Made by a program: the position numbers and the translations under genes. The notes beneath the pieces are model-generated. The model had not been told where the DNA came from, did no database searches, and saw nothing but the letters and a program-made list of their open reading frames with translations. This document shows, one piece after another, positions 11,701 to 23,502 of a stretch of DNA of 64,000 bases; position 1 is the stretch's first letter; each line of letters opens with the position of its first letter. The stretch is from Berberis thunbergii (lineage: Eukaryota; Streptophyta; Magnoliopsida; Ranunculales; Berberidaceae). The DNA is taken from NCBI GenBank assembly GCA_003290165.1, contig QNQO01000678.1:124001-188000 (forward strand), read 5' to 3'.

Positions 11701-13202
11701 TCACAATCCTTGGTTAGGAGTCAAGTCATGTGATCATCAGTTCCTTCTTCATCTCCCTTTCCACTGTCTTCTCTACAATCCTTTCTACCGCCTATTTGCA
11801 ATCTCTGCCTGCATCCATTGTTGTAACCCTGCTAGTTTATTCTTCCAATCATTTTCTCTCTTTAGTCCCTCTTCTTCTCTGTAGAGTCTCTCTCTGCATC
11901 TAGAAATCTTTCGAAGCCTTCCATCCTTCCATGATTTCAACTGCGTTGGTTCTTTCTTCTTCAGTCATCTTCCAAGCTTTTAGTTTTGTGTATTTGTCAT
12001 ATTTGGTCTGTGTTGGCATACACTAAAAGAGCGTTTCAACTTTGATACCAATTGATAGATCTAAAGCCACAAAGGAACTAAAACTAAGCGAAATCTACGA
12101 TACCCTAATTCAAAGATAAATAAGAAAACAAATATTCTTTCATTCAATCAATCGAAGAACAATAATCCCCCTAACTTCTTTGGCAAGCTAACTAACCCAA
12201 CTCTAATTGGCTAATTATGTCCTAACTATTATCGGCTTTACTTAATAGGCTCAATTACAATTAACACGACTAAACTAACCCATGGTACTACCCACTTATA
12301 TCATACTTATTGTAGCTTGTTACATGTTGAACTCGATGATGACTTTGTGCAGAGCGAATGATGTGTGTAAGGAATCAAAGAGGCAGACAATCAATGCTGA
12401 GGATGTTTTCAAAGCACTTGAAGAAATCGAGTTCCCAGAGTTTATCAGGCTTCTTAAAGCCTCTTTAGAAGGTTAGAGCCTAAATATTATCTCTTGTTAA
12501 GACTTCTAAGTTCTTGATTTTATTGCAATAAGAAAACCTCCTTGATTTAGGTTGGTTATAAAACCTGTGAAGCATTTTCCAAACTTCTAATTAGATTTTC
12601 CTGCATTTTAGATATTTTAACCTGTGCATTATGATAATCTGGGGTTTGAATAAAGCACTTTGATTAAAAAGGGAAACAAAGATCGAGCTGCTCAGAGGGG
12701 AATTTTTTTTAAAAAATAATAATAAAAAAATAAAACCAGAAAATGCAGGACAAAGGAAACAGTGAGAAAACAGCCCCTTATAAACTGGGATACATCAATA
12801 GCAGGTAATCAAAGTGTCCCACTTGAGCAACAAATCAGGAATGGCTATGGAAAGGGCAAATACCCCATGCTATAGCCCATTGAATCAACATAATTGTGAT
12901 CATCTTCCAAAGTGTTGCCGGTTCCAGTTTGCTGCCTTAAAAAATTCTGCTGTTGTCAGAAGATGGAACTCCGTGCTGAAAGGGTAACTGGCTATTTCCT
13001 AATCTTCTGTTACTTCTTTGCAGACTTCAGGCAGAAAAATGCTGGAAAGAAGGCAGTAGCAGCAAAGACAAAGGAGGAGAATAAGAAAAGGAAAGCTGAA
13101 GAAGAACCATCGGAGCAAAATGGAAATGGAGAAGATGATGTTGTAGAGGGAGAAGAAGAGGAAGAAGCTAATGGAGATGAAAATGCCGTCTCTGATGAGT
13201 AA
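8782..13202 (+). CDS. NF-YB11: Histone-fold protein, NF-YB11 / DNA polymerase epsilon subunit 3 type
   Basis: Three exons: 8782-8972, 12353-12471 and 13024-13202, with GT-AG introns and matching phases, giving 162 residues. Exon 1 holds the motif LPKAIVRRVVKDKL and ARIFIHYLSAT; exon 2 continues with ANDVCKESKRQTINAEDV and the last histone-fold helix; exon 3 is a Lys-rich then Glu/Asp-rich tail. This is the layout of the CHRAC17/POLE3 branch of NF-YB proteins, which pairs with an NF-YC-like partner in DNA polymerase epsilon or chromatin remodelling (family knowledge). The start is the first ATG in a strong context after the telobox. Intron 1 is 3.4 kb because of an antisense LTR element (9295-12294); intron 2 is 552 bp. 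No defect is visible in the coding exons. Assignment to NF-YB11 rather than another close paralogue is from memory of the family. Confidence 0.85.
9295..9559 (-). repeat. 3' LTR of the intronic element (TATA box retained)
   Basis: 265-bp LTR. The minus strand reads TATAAATA at 9428-9421, a clear TATA box aimed leftward towards exon 1 of NF-YB11. It is otherwise colinear with the copy at 12053-12294. Confidence 0.75.
12053..12294 (-). repeat. 5' LTR of the intronic element (TATA segment deleted)
   Basis: 242-bp copy of the same LTR. Compared with the left copy it lacks about 28 bp between the AACAATAATC and CCCTAACTTC blocks, which is the part containing TATAAATA. The primer binding site adjoins it at 12040-12050. 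Confidence 0.75.
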
Positions 13203-13976
13203 GTTCTCCCAACACACGGTTAGGATTTGATCTTTATGATTGGCTACTTTTCCTGTACAGTTTTAAGATTTACAAGTGTAAACTAGATCAGCATTTCTGA
13301 TCTGACTGGGAATGATCTTAATCATTATTGAACTTTCCCAGTGTCTCAGAGCCTCGTTTTCTCTAATTGCAATTTGGGATTTTAGCCATTCTACAAATGG
13401 ATTCCATTATTCAAGTACTTGTACTTTATTATACTCTGAAATCTATTTGGAATTATTTTTTCAGGGGTTGAAATAAATATTATGGCACTCATTTCTTTTT
13501 ACACTCAACGCCCATTTTGTGCAAGGATAAGACCACTCCATCCTCACTCACTTTCGCCACCAGCAGTTCCTCTTGTTGAAACCATCTGTAAGTCACTGAC
13601 ATAACCCCCACATCCAAGAAAACCTAATCATTGACATAACTTTCAATACCAAGAATCATGTTACTGCTTCCTCTCTCCATATCCTCCCCTTTCATCAAAA
13701 TCTACCCACCATGGTTAAGTACATGCTTGAAGGTGAAATGTTACAGCAATCACCTCCCACCTGTTCGTCCCTCCTCCCTCACATCCTGGGATTGCTGGCC
13801 TGAACCAACCATACTCCCTTAAACGTATAGGGATGGGCATTTTAAGTTGGATCACATAAAATGATTCACCGTTTTCAGTTCAAACAGGCATCAACAGCAA
13901 TATCATATTGCTATCTCATGATTTTCATTGATGAAATAGCTTTTTTGTTTCATGGGTTGATAAAATAGCTTTTGTT
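13203..13976. other. Intergenic region between convergent genes, with a hAT-like end remnant
   Basis: Contains the presumed 3' UTR of NF-YB11. At 13825 the sequence TAGGGATGGGCA resembles a hAT terminus, but no partner end or duplicated target is seen, so it is at most a fragment. The rest is unassigned. Confidence 0.4.
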
Positions 13977-14147
13977 AGCCAATGGCGTTATGGTTGAGTG
14001 GTTAGAGCTGTGTGGGTTTATATTGCTAGGTTCGAGATCTGCCGGCGGCATAGTTACTTTCTTATGGTATTGACTTGTAGATCGTACCTTGTTAATAGGT
14101 TATGGGATCCTTTAAAAACCCAACTCACTTTCCAACAAAAAAAAAAA
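13977..14147 (+). mobile_element. tRNA-derived SINE, 171 bp
   Basis: An RNA polymerase III box A (TGGTTGAGTGG, 13991-14001) and box B (GGTTCGAGAT, 14029-14038) are followed by a unique body and a poly-A tail. The element is bounded by a perfect 10-bp duplication AGCTTTTGTT (13967-13976 and 14148-14157). The box spacing, A-tail and duplication are diagnostic of a SINE rather than a tRNA gene; no cloverleaf can be drawn beyond the box region. Confidence 0.85.
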
Positions 14148-14157
14148 AGCTTTTGTT

Positions 14158-14932
14158 TTATAACATGTGTTATCTTATAACTCCAGTTTGGAGGCTCACA
14201 TTGAATGAATTAAATTCCAATTCCCACAAGTGAAACAATACCTCACGGAGTAATATTTATTTCAATAGTCTTACAAGCGTTGGTCGACACCAAAACTAAT
14301 TTTCAATGAAAAATCATTAAAATTTGTAGCCGCGCACATGAAGGATGACATCATTTGGGAGCAATGGAACATGGCTGAGGGCATTTGATGACTAATTTCA
14401 CCAACAATTAGGAAATTTTGAACCATCACTCAAAAATGAAAAACAGGACTGCCATTTCGAATTTGGAGGGGGACATCTCACTGATTTATGTGAAGCTCGT
14501 ATCATTTGATAATAACAAAGTCTAGCATGAATATACAATACTCTAGCAAAAAGAGTCAACACATCATACACGCATTCTAGGACCTTTGCCCACAGCTCTA
14601 GAACTCATATCTAAGCAGAACTCCACAAGCATTTAAAACACGCTTCATGTTCAGAAGTTCCAGTTTGATGTGAGAAATAATTCAGAAACCAAATACAATC
14701 TTCATATAGGCCACACACACAAATGCAAAAGGCGACTATACCAAATTCAATTCTAACTTAACATTGTCCAGAATCAGTCCAACTCCTAGAAAAATCTACT
14801 CTACTAAGGGAGGGGATATAATAACTTCATAGATTATGATTATAAGTTAAACGCTGTGGATGATACAAACATTTCAAACATGCTTCATGTTCAGAAGTTC
14901 TTGTCCTAGTTTGATGTGCCTTAACAGTGCAA
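14158..14932 (-). other. Intergenic and LIF2-like 3' UTR, with a repeated block
   Basis: The part next to 14932 is the 3' UTR of the minus-strand RRM gene. A block containing GCTTCATGTTCAGAAGTTC followed by AGTTTGATGTG occurs twice, at about 14641-14672 and 14881-14917, an imperfect local direct repeat. Nothing else is recognised. Confidence 0.5.
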
Positions 14933-17900
14933 TTAGTAGGGGTTATATCTGCGTCCACTGTCACCACCCCGCTTTCCACCATTTGAGCTACCACCACCAC
15001 CACTGCTGCCACTCCCACCACTCCTATTGCCACCACTTTTATACTGTGGTGGTGGTGGTGAATATGGATGAGCTCCAGGTTGTTGCCTGCATCTCATGAA
15101 ACCATAAGTAGACGAAGCTCCTTGGCATGAAATCCAAATCAAGTTTCAGCAAATTGAAAACAATTTTTTCCTAGAATCTGAGAAAGACTAGACACAAACC
15201 ATATCTCCCAGACTTGAGTGTGAACCAATTTGGCAAACCTTTTTGGGAATTTTTTCTTTAAAACCAAACACACCAGGGTGGATATTTAAAGCAAAGGAAA
15301 CACGCAAGCATCTTCCAAAATCTCATCTCTCATTTCAAGAGATATTGGTTGGCAAAACAATTTTTTTAAGCTTAAAATACCATTTCAAATGCTGAAACCT
15401 TTCTTCGAAAAAAATTTTGGCTTACTTACAGGACATATCCAATTCGCCCATCGGGTAAAAGCAATGGTGTCATCGCCATCCCAGCAGGAGTTGGTCCCCT
15501 GCCGTATATTAGGGGCTGCAAAATAAAAGGTACTTCTAAAAAAATGAACCCAATAAGCACAACCATCATATCATTTAAATTATATAAGAAAAAAAATGAA
15601 ACCCAATATACAAAACCATCTTATCATTTTGCAGTTTTTGCCTTTTTAGTCCAAGGCAGACAATAACAAGAGTTCCAGTAAGATGGAAGTATTTTGCAGC
15701 ATCCCATTTTTCAACGGACAACACTAAGTTTAGTGAACATTTCTCAGATTGGTTGCACCCTACATTTCATAAGGTTTGGCGAATGTCTTTTCTTGTAATT
15801 AACCATGTATTCTCATTTCAAACATATATTATGTGAAAGTAGGGGTGGGCATCCCATCCCGATCCCGTTCCGTCCCGATTTTTCCGGGTCTTAATAGGAT
15901 TGAATAATTTCATCTCGATCCCGTCCCGTCCCGATTTAGAATGAGATGGGATGGGATGAAAATTTTCAATCCCGCCAATCCATCCCGTCCCAAGTTAATT
16001 TTTCATATTTATTATTTATTTATTTATTTATTTATTTTAGAATTGCAATATTTGGATGCCCATATAAAGTCTTTTGATGGGTCATTCCTCAACTTTCTTG
16101 GTCCAGGAAATGAATTGTGGATTTCTATGGGCTTCCTATATGGGTCCAACCATGTAATATTAATGCTTACCAATTGACCATGTTGTTGAACGTGTTTGTA
16201 GGCCTTGTGTCTATCCGTATTTATGTTGGAACTAACCTCATGGCCCCAAACTTGGACATTAGAACCTGCAACATTATGGATGTTTGAAGACTCTATGAAT
16301 ATTCGATATTCCTTGTGAAGAATCAGTTCCATTGGAATATATGAATAGCCTTATGGGGTGTATGAGCCCGTTAGAAGAACCCGTACCATCTTTACAGTCT
16401 GATTCAACATTGTTTTGCTATGACAGAGCATGTTTGTGTGCAGAGTTGATCAACCTATGTACACAGAAAGTGGTATTATGATGGTTTCAACTTTCAAGTC
16501 AGATTTGTTCATTATAAGTATAAAATAAGGAAGCAATCATACTAGTAAGAGACTAACAACAACGTGAGTAATAAGATGACTGTCAATTTTTTGGAGTAAG
16601 ACCCAAATTAAATAATCAAACTCATGCATTTAGTCAATAAATTGCAGATTGATTAAGGAAAATGAAATGCATATAATCAGAGCACGTTGATCTCGTCCCG
16701 TCCCATCTCGAACCCGTTGGGATGGGACGAGGTCGGGATGGAGTTTTTTCCATCCCGTCCCATCCTGATCCCGTATGAACGGGATGGGATAGGGATGGGT
16801 CTATCTCGTCTCATCCCGTCCCGTGCCCACCCCTATGTGAAAGCATTGTCTTTGAACATTTCAAAGGATCCAGTACAAACATATATGCTACCTAGCGCAT
16901 GTTAACTATGAATCGAAAAAGAGAGGGAAAGGGACAAGAGCAGTGTTGCACCTGGCCATAGCCTGCAGCAGCACTTTGTCCATAGCCTGCAGCACCATAT
17001 CCTGCTGCCATACCACCATAGGCTCCACCAACTAACCCATATCCCTTGTGTGGTGGATAGCTAGAAAGTAAAGAGGACTTCGGCATATTGGAACCTGCAT
17101 CAGATTTTCGATCGGCCTGTGGCTTTGCCAGAGAACACTCGAGAACTTGACCTGTCAATGAGAAACCCAATCAATGTCAAATACTAGGTCTAAGTTATGA
17201 AAAGCATAAAGCATGCTCATGGAAGATCTGAAAAGAGCATCACCATCCATTTCATACGTCTCGATGTTCTTGAGTGCTTTCATGGCACTTGATCTTTCTG
17301 CAAAGTGTACAAAGCCAAATCTGCTCTTTTCCTGTCCGCACTTGGCAGGGCGGTAACACTACTTTTGCGATCTCTCCATGGTGTTTAAACAACTCTTTCA
17401 ACTTATCCTGAGTTACATCGTTTGGCAAGTTTTTCACATACAGAGCCTTAACCTGTAGCAAACCTCAAAGCTATCATTCAAGCAACAGAAATCATAGAAC
17501 TCTAGGAATACTTCCACTCTAGAGCAATAGCATTTTTAGTGAGTGGGATATTTGATCTTAAGCCTTTGGCAAACTGTAAATAAAAGGATAACCTTAGACG
17601 TCCATGCTGGAGCATCTACATGCATGAGGAGGCTCATGCCACTAATATCGTCATCTCTAAAACAGTAATACTTCTTAATTTTAACTGTTTTGTGAGAGTT
17701 TCCTTTTAGGATTAGGATATCTTATTACATTTTGTGATTAAAGGCTTGGATCTAGTTTTACTTAGTTTAGATTAGAGTTTATGTTTATTTTTTACAAGAG
17801 AAGAATTCATTTGTTCCAGGGAAAAGAAAAGAAAAGAATTAAGAAATGAAATCCTAATTCTTCAGATGACTTTTGTGATTTCTTCTTTAGAAGATACATG

Positions 17901-19488
17901 TCTCTGCTTCTTCCACAATCTACTCCATACACCAACATGTCTACAGAGTAGATTTTAACACAGTTAACCAATTAGAAAATAGCTGTCGTCAAACCCAATA
18001 AATGAGTTCAATGACCAAAATATCATTCAAACAATTGTTAAATTTATTTGGGATGATGAAAAGAAAATTCCACTTGTGAGATGATTCATAACCCGATTAA
18101 CTCATTTGATCTTTGACCCAATGATTTCAGTAATTTTGCATGCATATGAGCAGTTATGATATGCAATGTAGTGAACCTTCAAAAGTATTAAACATTGCAA
18201 TCATGGTTTGTAAGCACCAGATAAATAAAACAAGAAAAAACGAAACAGAAACCTGTGAGGTGTTGGCGACAGATTCTGAATTCTTTGAATCAGCCCAACT
18301 CAGTGTCGGAGAATTCTTGTCTAGCTTAAAATCAGAGTGAGACATCTTCTGCCTTGAATACTCGGCACAAGCATGATTGTAATACTTAATAAATGCAAAT
18401 CCACGGTTACGGCTGGGGTTCTGTGGATCCTGCAAAGTAAAAGGAAATACGAAAGAAAAAAAAAAGTTCCGCAGAAGTTCCCAATATGATAGGAACTGCA
18501 ATATTTGCTAATCGATCCTATTGATACATGTAGCCACGGCGGAACTAACAGTGTCTACAATACAGCCAAACTAACCTTCACCCATTCCACGAGAACAACT
18601 CCTGGTCCAACCTTCATCACAATTTTCTTTAAATCTTCCTTTGCCCATTCCCTGGGAATGTTACCAATGAATAACCTATATTTCGCCTGAGATGACAAAA
18701 CACTTTACCTTTTTTCCCTGGCGAAGAGAATTTAGGTAAGAGTCCAAGAGATGGTGGAAAATAAATAGTCAAAATAAATAAACTGAGCAAGCTTGAAGGA
18801 AAGAAATTGAAAGCATAACAAACATGATTTTTTCACTTTATTAACTAGAAATATGTAACACCCAAACTATGATAACTAGTTACCTTCAGTTCGGTCCCGT
18901 TTAAATCTTCAATGGCTTTAGCAGCCAATTCTTTAGTTCTAAAGGTCACAAATGCATAGCCCGTGTTCTCTGCTGAGTCTTTGCCTTTCATTATTCTGGC
19001 CTATTGTTGTACACTTGGAAAGTGTCAGCTCTTGCAAAGAAGACATGAGAAAATACACCATCATAAACAATCAGACTGCTTACCTCAGTAACCTCTCCTA
19101 CATCCTTGCAGAAGTTCCTCAACTCTTCTTCAGAAGCATCCTGAGGAATGCTACCAATGTATACCTCATCCTGCGGAGGAAGAGCAAGAAGCTCAGCATA
19201 TTTTTTGCTCTCATCAACATCCTCTTCCGTGGTAGTTTTCATCTCATCATCATCACTAGCATCACCCTGTGTTTCAGCTCCATCAGCATCCATGACCTCT
19301 TCTGGCTCCTCCTCTTCCTCTTCCTCTTCCTCTACCTCTTCATACTCAACTTCTTCATCTGACATTTCCTCAGGATCATTGTCTCCATCCAGATCCACCT
19401 GTTCTTCAGGTTCAACTGGTTTTTCTGGTTCAGCTGGTTTTCTGGCTGCTGCAGCAGCACTTGCCTTCCCTCTTGGCATCTTATGCAT
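14933..19488 (-). CDS. LIF2: hnRNP-Q-like protein with three RRMs (LIF2 family), frameshift in RRM3
   Basis: Eight coding exons on the minus strand: 19488-19084, 19000-18884, 18686-18576, 18429-18253, 17452-17244, 17151-16952, 15515-15430 and 15086-14933, all with GT-AG borders. The protein would be about 485 residues. It has an Ala/Pro and Glu/Asp-rich N-terminus; RRM1 from about residue 105 (VYIGSI, GYAFVTF); RRM2 (LFIGNI, RGFAFIKY); RRM3 (LYVKNL, RFGFVHF); and a Gly/Tyr/Gln-rich tail ending GRRYNPY. This matches plant LIF2/hnRNP Q, an RNA-binding partner of the Polycomb protein LHP1 (family knowledge). Two in-frame ATGs lie 9 bases apart (19488 and 19479). Exon 5 has one extra base in a GGG run (plus strand 17348-17350). 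Read literally it shifts the frame before RNP1 and stops at 17252-17254, though the correct frame is intact on both sides. Sequencing error or a recent mutation are both possible. Intron 6 contains a hAT. Confidence 0.9.
15840..16835. mobile_element. Non-autonomous hAT element, 996 bp, in LIF2-like intron 6
   Basis: Ends TAGGGGTGGGCA and TGCCCACCCCTA are perfect 12-bp inverted repeats with a perfect 8-bp duplication TGTGAAAG (15832-15839 and 16836-16843). Subterminal GGGACGGGAT-type motifs are present at both ends, inverted relative to the copy at 7644. The central 600 bp differs from the other copies and is non-coding. Confidence 0.93.
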
Positions 19489-21420
19489 TTATTCAAATAA
19501 GCTTGCAAGGCAACTGTGAAGAAAGCACAGAAGCCAGATGCATTTGTAGGAGGAAGTATGATATTGCCGAATGATGGAAAAATGAAAGGGCAAAAGGAGT
19601 TGTAGAGTAAGAATAGTGATCGAATACATGCCATGATATATGGCTTCAAGGAGTTTAGCGTGAAAGACTTTCACAAAAGGGAGATTAAGTAGCAACAAAA
19701 ATAATAAAGACATGCAAGAGAGAAAATTGAATGATAAGCAAGAGGATGATGATGATGATGATGATCAGCAGGTGTAAATATGAAGAATGAATTTCTTGAA
19801 ATTTAGACATCAGGCTGCTGCTAAAAAATAGTGGCCATTTAACTGCTTAACTATCTACACTCCAGCAAAAAAACATTCACCAAGAAGAAATGAAGAAAAG
19901 AGGAAAAGAGAATATAAGAATTTGAACTCGAGATAATTTAACTTCAAAAAATGAGTGAATAAATGTAATGCATCAAACAATTCGACGTGAAAACATAGTA
20001 CGAGAGTTCTTAAAGAAAAATTTGCATTTTCATGGCAATAAAACAAGGTAGACCTCCAATAGATAGGAGAATTAAATAAATTACACACTAAAATGCAAGT
20101 CGCACAAATTATTCCAAAATGGACCAATTGTTAGCTGACTCAGACGATTGATGCATCAGAATAAAAATGAGATGCAGCAAATTACAATAACACAAACACA
20201 AAGATTGGTATATAGAATAAAGCAATGCTTTATTGAAACTCATAAAATGGAAACTGAGTATTTTACACAAAGATTACAGATCCAAGTATAACAAAGTAAG
20301 GCAACCAATTTCTAGCACACTATGGCTAATAAAGTACACCTACACATTCAGTTATTGAAATTGTGTCCACACACTCTGAGCAAATTGAGAAACAGGTAAG
20401 TATGCCAATGGCACAAATCTAACTCTAGACTCAAATTAAAATAAATTTATATGTGCCAACCAAAATTGAAGACACATGAGCATGGGTTGAACAAAAACGA
20501 ATATACATATATACTGTGCACATGAGTGATAAGACTAGAGAACAAGCCTTCCATTAGAAAGTTGATCAGGGTGCGACTAATAAAAACTAATGATAAAATA
20601 GACAATGACCTCGCTTCATTTCCCTTCATTATCCAACCCAAATATCTAAGCACTTGTTTTGCTGCCTTCAAAATACTAATCTAGTATGTGCTTCACACAT
20701 TGAATATTCCAATATGAATCACTGGCCTAGGCTGGAGGGATGTTTTTGGACAAAGATCAACCCTCACTTGTATTCACTATCCACTTCAAAAGAAGAGATA
20801 AATACAGTTTTGTGCATTTGGAATCCTAAAGCACTATGAGACTTAGTTATTGCAGGCTTACAGCAACATCCCAACTGTAGCACCCACCATTTGCCATTCA
20901 GGCTACATGCAGCCACGTGAAAGTGGCACCTAAGCAAATGCTGCTCAACCATTGCCACATATCTAAAAATGGCCGAATCAAATTCTCGCTCCCATTTCCC
21001 TACTCGGCCTCAATCTTTTCCATCCTCTTATGCCACTCCCAGTCTTTTGTTGTTATTACTACCCATTAAGTGCTAGGGTCCAACTAAGTGCTTAGACGAT
21101 TCAGTTCATCTAATGAACCATTATGTAAAAGGTGATCAATTTATGATTTGTTTCACTCAAAATTACTAAAGCAAGAAGCTTTTAACGGATATCAAAGACT
21201 AAATACAACTCAAACGAGGGTTTGGATATGAGAGCAAGAGCAAGAAAGGGTGAACGTTGCCCTTTTTAGTGAAGGAAAAAAATGTAGTTTACAAGACGAA
21301 TTCGGAGAAAGTTTCATCAAGGACTCGTATCAAGTAATAAAAACACATATTTTGGGGGAAGAATGAGAATTAATGAAAGAAAAGAGAAACCCTAAAACAG
21401 AAGAGAGAGAGAGAGAGAAT
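19489..21420 (-). other. LIF2-like 5' UTR and its intron
   Basis: On the minus strand an acceptor (TTCTTCACAG, ending about 19517) lies just upstream of the ATG. A plausible donor (CTCTG then GTGATT) lies near 21420, so a 1.9 kb 5' UTR intron is inferred. The interval is AT-rich with a (GAT)n run at about 19745-19766 and a telobox-like AAACCCTAAA at about 21389. No second gene was recognised. Confidence 0.5.
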
Positions 21421-21600
21421 CACCAGAGAACTCCCAGAGAATAGAAAGCAAAGCTGAGATGAGTGTGAGTGACTTTGGGAGCGAATGAAGAAGTCAAAAG
21501 AGAGCCAGCGAGCGAGCGAGATCGAAAGCTAACAAAACTCTCTTTTTCGCTTCTTTTAAATAAACAAAGGCAACCAATCAGAGAAACGAGGGTTTCTATC
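21421..21600 (-). promoter_or_regulatory. LIF2-like core promoter and first UTR exon
   Basis: Read on the minus strand, a CCAAT box (plus-strand CCAAT at 21574-21578 indicates ATTGG on the minus strand) is followed by the TATA-like TTTATTTAAA (21564-21555). A pyrimidine-rich leader with TCGCTCGCTCGC and CTCTCTCT runs down to the inferred donor near 21420. Transcription would start around 21530. Confidence 0.5.
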
Positions 21601-21634
21601 CATCGATGTTGGATGTTGGCTGTTGTCTTCAATC

Positions 21635-22460
21635 CCAATGACGGAGTCAGGAAATTTTATGAGAAAATTTGAATAATACATGAATAACTAGTAAATATAT
21701 AAAACATTAATTGGTAAATAAAACTCCATCTAATCTATGGATCCGACAAGCTGCTGTGTAGGAAGCATAAAAAAAAAAAAATGAGGAACAAATCAAATTG
21801 GTATGTAAAGTTAATGAGCAGGAATTAATTTCAAATGTAAAATTAGATGTGGACACAAAATTTGGTTATTTGTAATTTGCCACCTTATCATAAATAACTA
21901 ATTAGAGGTTATCTCATCATTAATCATTATTACAGTCTTCCCCTAGACTATCGGTCAACGTGCATTGACTGTCAAAATGCTCACGTTGATTATCAAATGT
22001 CTTCAAACAATAACCCATAGATGAATCTCGAGATACAAACATGTATTTTGAGGAAAAAAAATTAATGGATCCAAATTTTATGCATCTCCAAAAAAAACCT
22101 ATGAATAAAATACAAAAATAGACCTCGATACGAATTCATCTTGAGAAAATACATAAAAAAAAAACCTTCTCCTTCCTCAAAGCATGAAAAAGAGGTTGCG
22201 GTAGTTGGTGGCTGATAGTGATGGTAAGAAAAAAAACTAAATCAAGCAAAAATGGAGGGAGAGGAAGAGAGTAGGAGGCGAGGTGGTTGTCGGTGTTGTA
22301 GTAAACAGAGAGAGAGAGAGAGAGCAGGAAGGGAGAACAAAAAAAGAAAAATTGCAGGATGGGACCGAGTCGTTGACATCGCAATGGGGCATATTAGAAA
22401 TAAAAATAAAAAAATTTTAAAGTTAGTGGGGGCAAGTGCCCCCACGTGGCTCCGTCCCTG
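21635..22460. mobile_element. Non-autonomous DNA transposon with CGGAGTCA/GGCTCCG ends, upstream of LIF2-like gene
   Basis: The left end has ATGACGGAGTCAGG and the right end GTGGCTCCGTCCCTG, imperfect inverted repeats. Flanks TCTTCAATC (21626-21634) and TCTTCAGTC (22461-22469) form a 9-bp duplication with one mismatch. The interior is AT-rich with a (GA)n stretch near 22305. The 9-bp duplication suggests Mutator-like ancestry, but an 8-bp hAT reading is also possible. It sits about 60-70 bp upstream of the CCAAT box of the LIF2-like promoter. Confidence 0.6.
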
Positions 22461-22588
22461 TCTTCAGTCAAGTTGATTTGATTGTCAACTTGTATTTTAT
22501 TACGGAAATGCCCCCTTGCCTTGACTGGTTTGGTTGCCTTACTGGAAAGTGGCCAGCCATGATCCATGCACGTGCCTAGTGTCACGAG

Positions 22589-23494
22589 TAGGGATGGCAA
22601 TGGGGCGGATTGAGGCGGATTGAGGCGGATTTGAGCAAATCCATCCCCTATCCGTCAGGAATAACGGATCCCCAAATCCGCCCCGCCAATCCGTTTATAA
22701 ATTTATTTAAAAACTGCCTCCGCCCCGCCCAAAATATCCGTTAACAAAATTTCTTCATTCATACATACATACATACAGTAAAAAATACTTCTACAAAGAT
22801 CATTTCTACATACAAAATTATAACAAAAAATTACAAAAAACATACAACAAATTACCAAAAACAAAATGATATAAAAGAATGATCTTAGATCTGAGATATC
22901 AGAGATCTGATCTCTGATGGGGAGAGGAAGGCGAATATGGAGGTGGGAAGCTTCGACTTCGATTGTGAGAATCTGATCTCTAAGATCTAATCTCAATTTC
23001 TGATGGGGAGAGGAAGGCGGATATAGAGGTGGGAGACTTCGACTCGACTGTGAGAATCTGAGACTTCGACCCTTTGTCTTCAAGTGAGGATCTGTGTGTA
23101 AGAGGGAGAGGCGAAACCGAAGGGGGATCTCTCGCGTGACTGCGTCTGGTGAGTATGAGAGGCGAAGCTGAAAGGGGATCGATCTGCGTCTGGCGTCTGG
23201 TGTGTGTGAGAGGTATGAGGGAGATCTCTCTGCGTCTGGTGTGTGTGAGAGGGAGAGACTCTGGTATGTGTGAGATCTTAGGGAGGGCGACTGTTTGTGT
23301 GTGTGAGAGGTAGGGTTAATCCCTTTATATAGTTGAAGGGTATTTTTGTAAATTTACTGATTAAACGGATATCCGTGGGGCGGATATGGCCAAATTCGTA
23401 TCCGTCCCGATTAATAAACGGATACAGATCAGAAATTCGTATCCGCCCCAAGATCCAGGGACCCCTTACCGAATTCGCCCTACTGCCATCCCTA
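22589..23494. mobile_element. Non-autonomous hAT element, 906 bp, CGGAT subfamily
   Basis: Ends TAGGGATGGCAA and CTGCCATCCCTA are inverted repeats. A perfect 8-bp duplication GTCACGAG flanks it (22581-22588 and 23495-23502). Subterminal arrays contain GGCGGAT, ATATCCG and the hexamer AAACGG (23363-23368, 23416-23421, and inverted at 22691-22696), the sequence known to be bound by Ac transposase. The interior has repeated AGATCTGAGAT-like stretches shared with the elements at 54282 and 60556. Confidence 0.93.
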
Positions 23495-23502
23495 GTCACG
23501 AG

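Larger units (their letters stand above)
9295..12294 (-). mobile_element. Non-autonomous LTR retrotransposon, antisense in NF-YB11 intron 1
   Basis: Two direct repeats of about 240-265 bp, beginning TGATAGATCTAA and ending TACTACCCA, lie at 9295-9559 and 12053-12294. Just inside the right copy, the minus strand reads TGGTATCAAAG (12050-12040), a primer binding site for initiator tRNA-Met, so the element points left and the right LTR is its 5' LTR. A purine-rich tract on the minus strand (CCAGGAAGG, about 9570-9561) precedes the left LTR. The 2.5 kb interior has no Gag or Pol; it contains G-rich low-complexity sequence around 10.7-10.95 kb and a local duplication (10421-10464 versus 10484-10529). 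The target duplication is not clear. Confidence 0.75.

Noticed and set aside
13825..13836. TAGGGATGGGCA as a further hAT insertion
   Set aside because: No opposite terminus or target duplication within reach, so at most a fragment.
13991..14038. Possible tRNA gene (boxes A and B)
   Set aside because: No full cloverleaf; A-tail and 10-bp target duplication identify a SINE.
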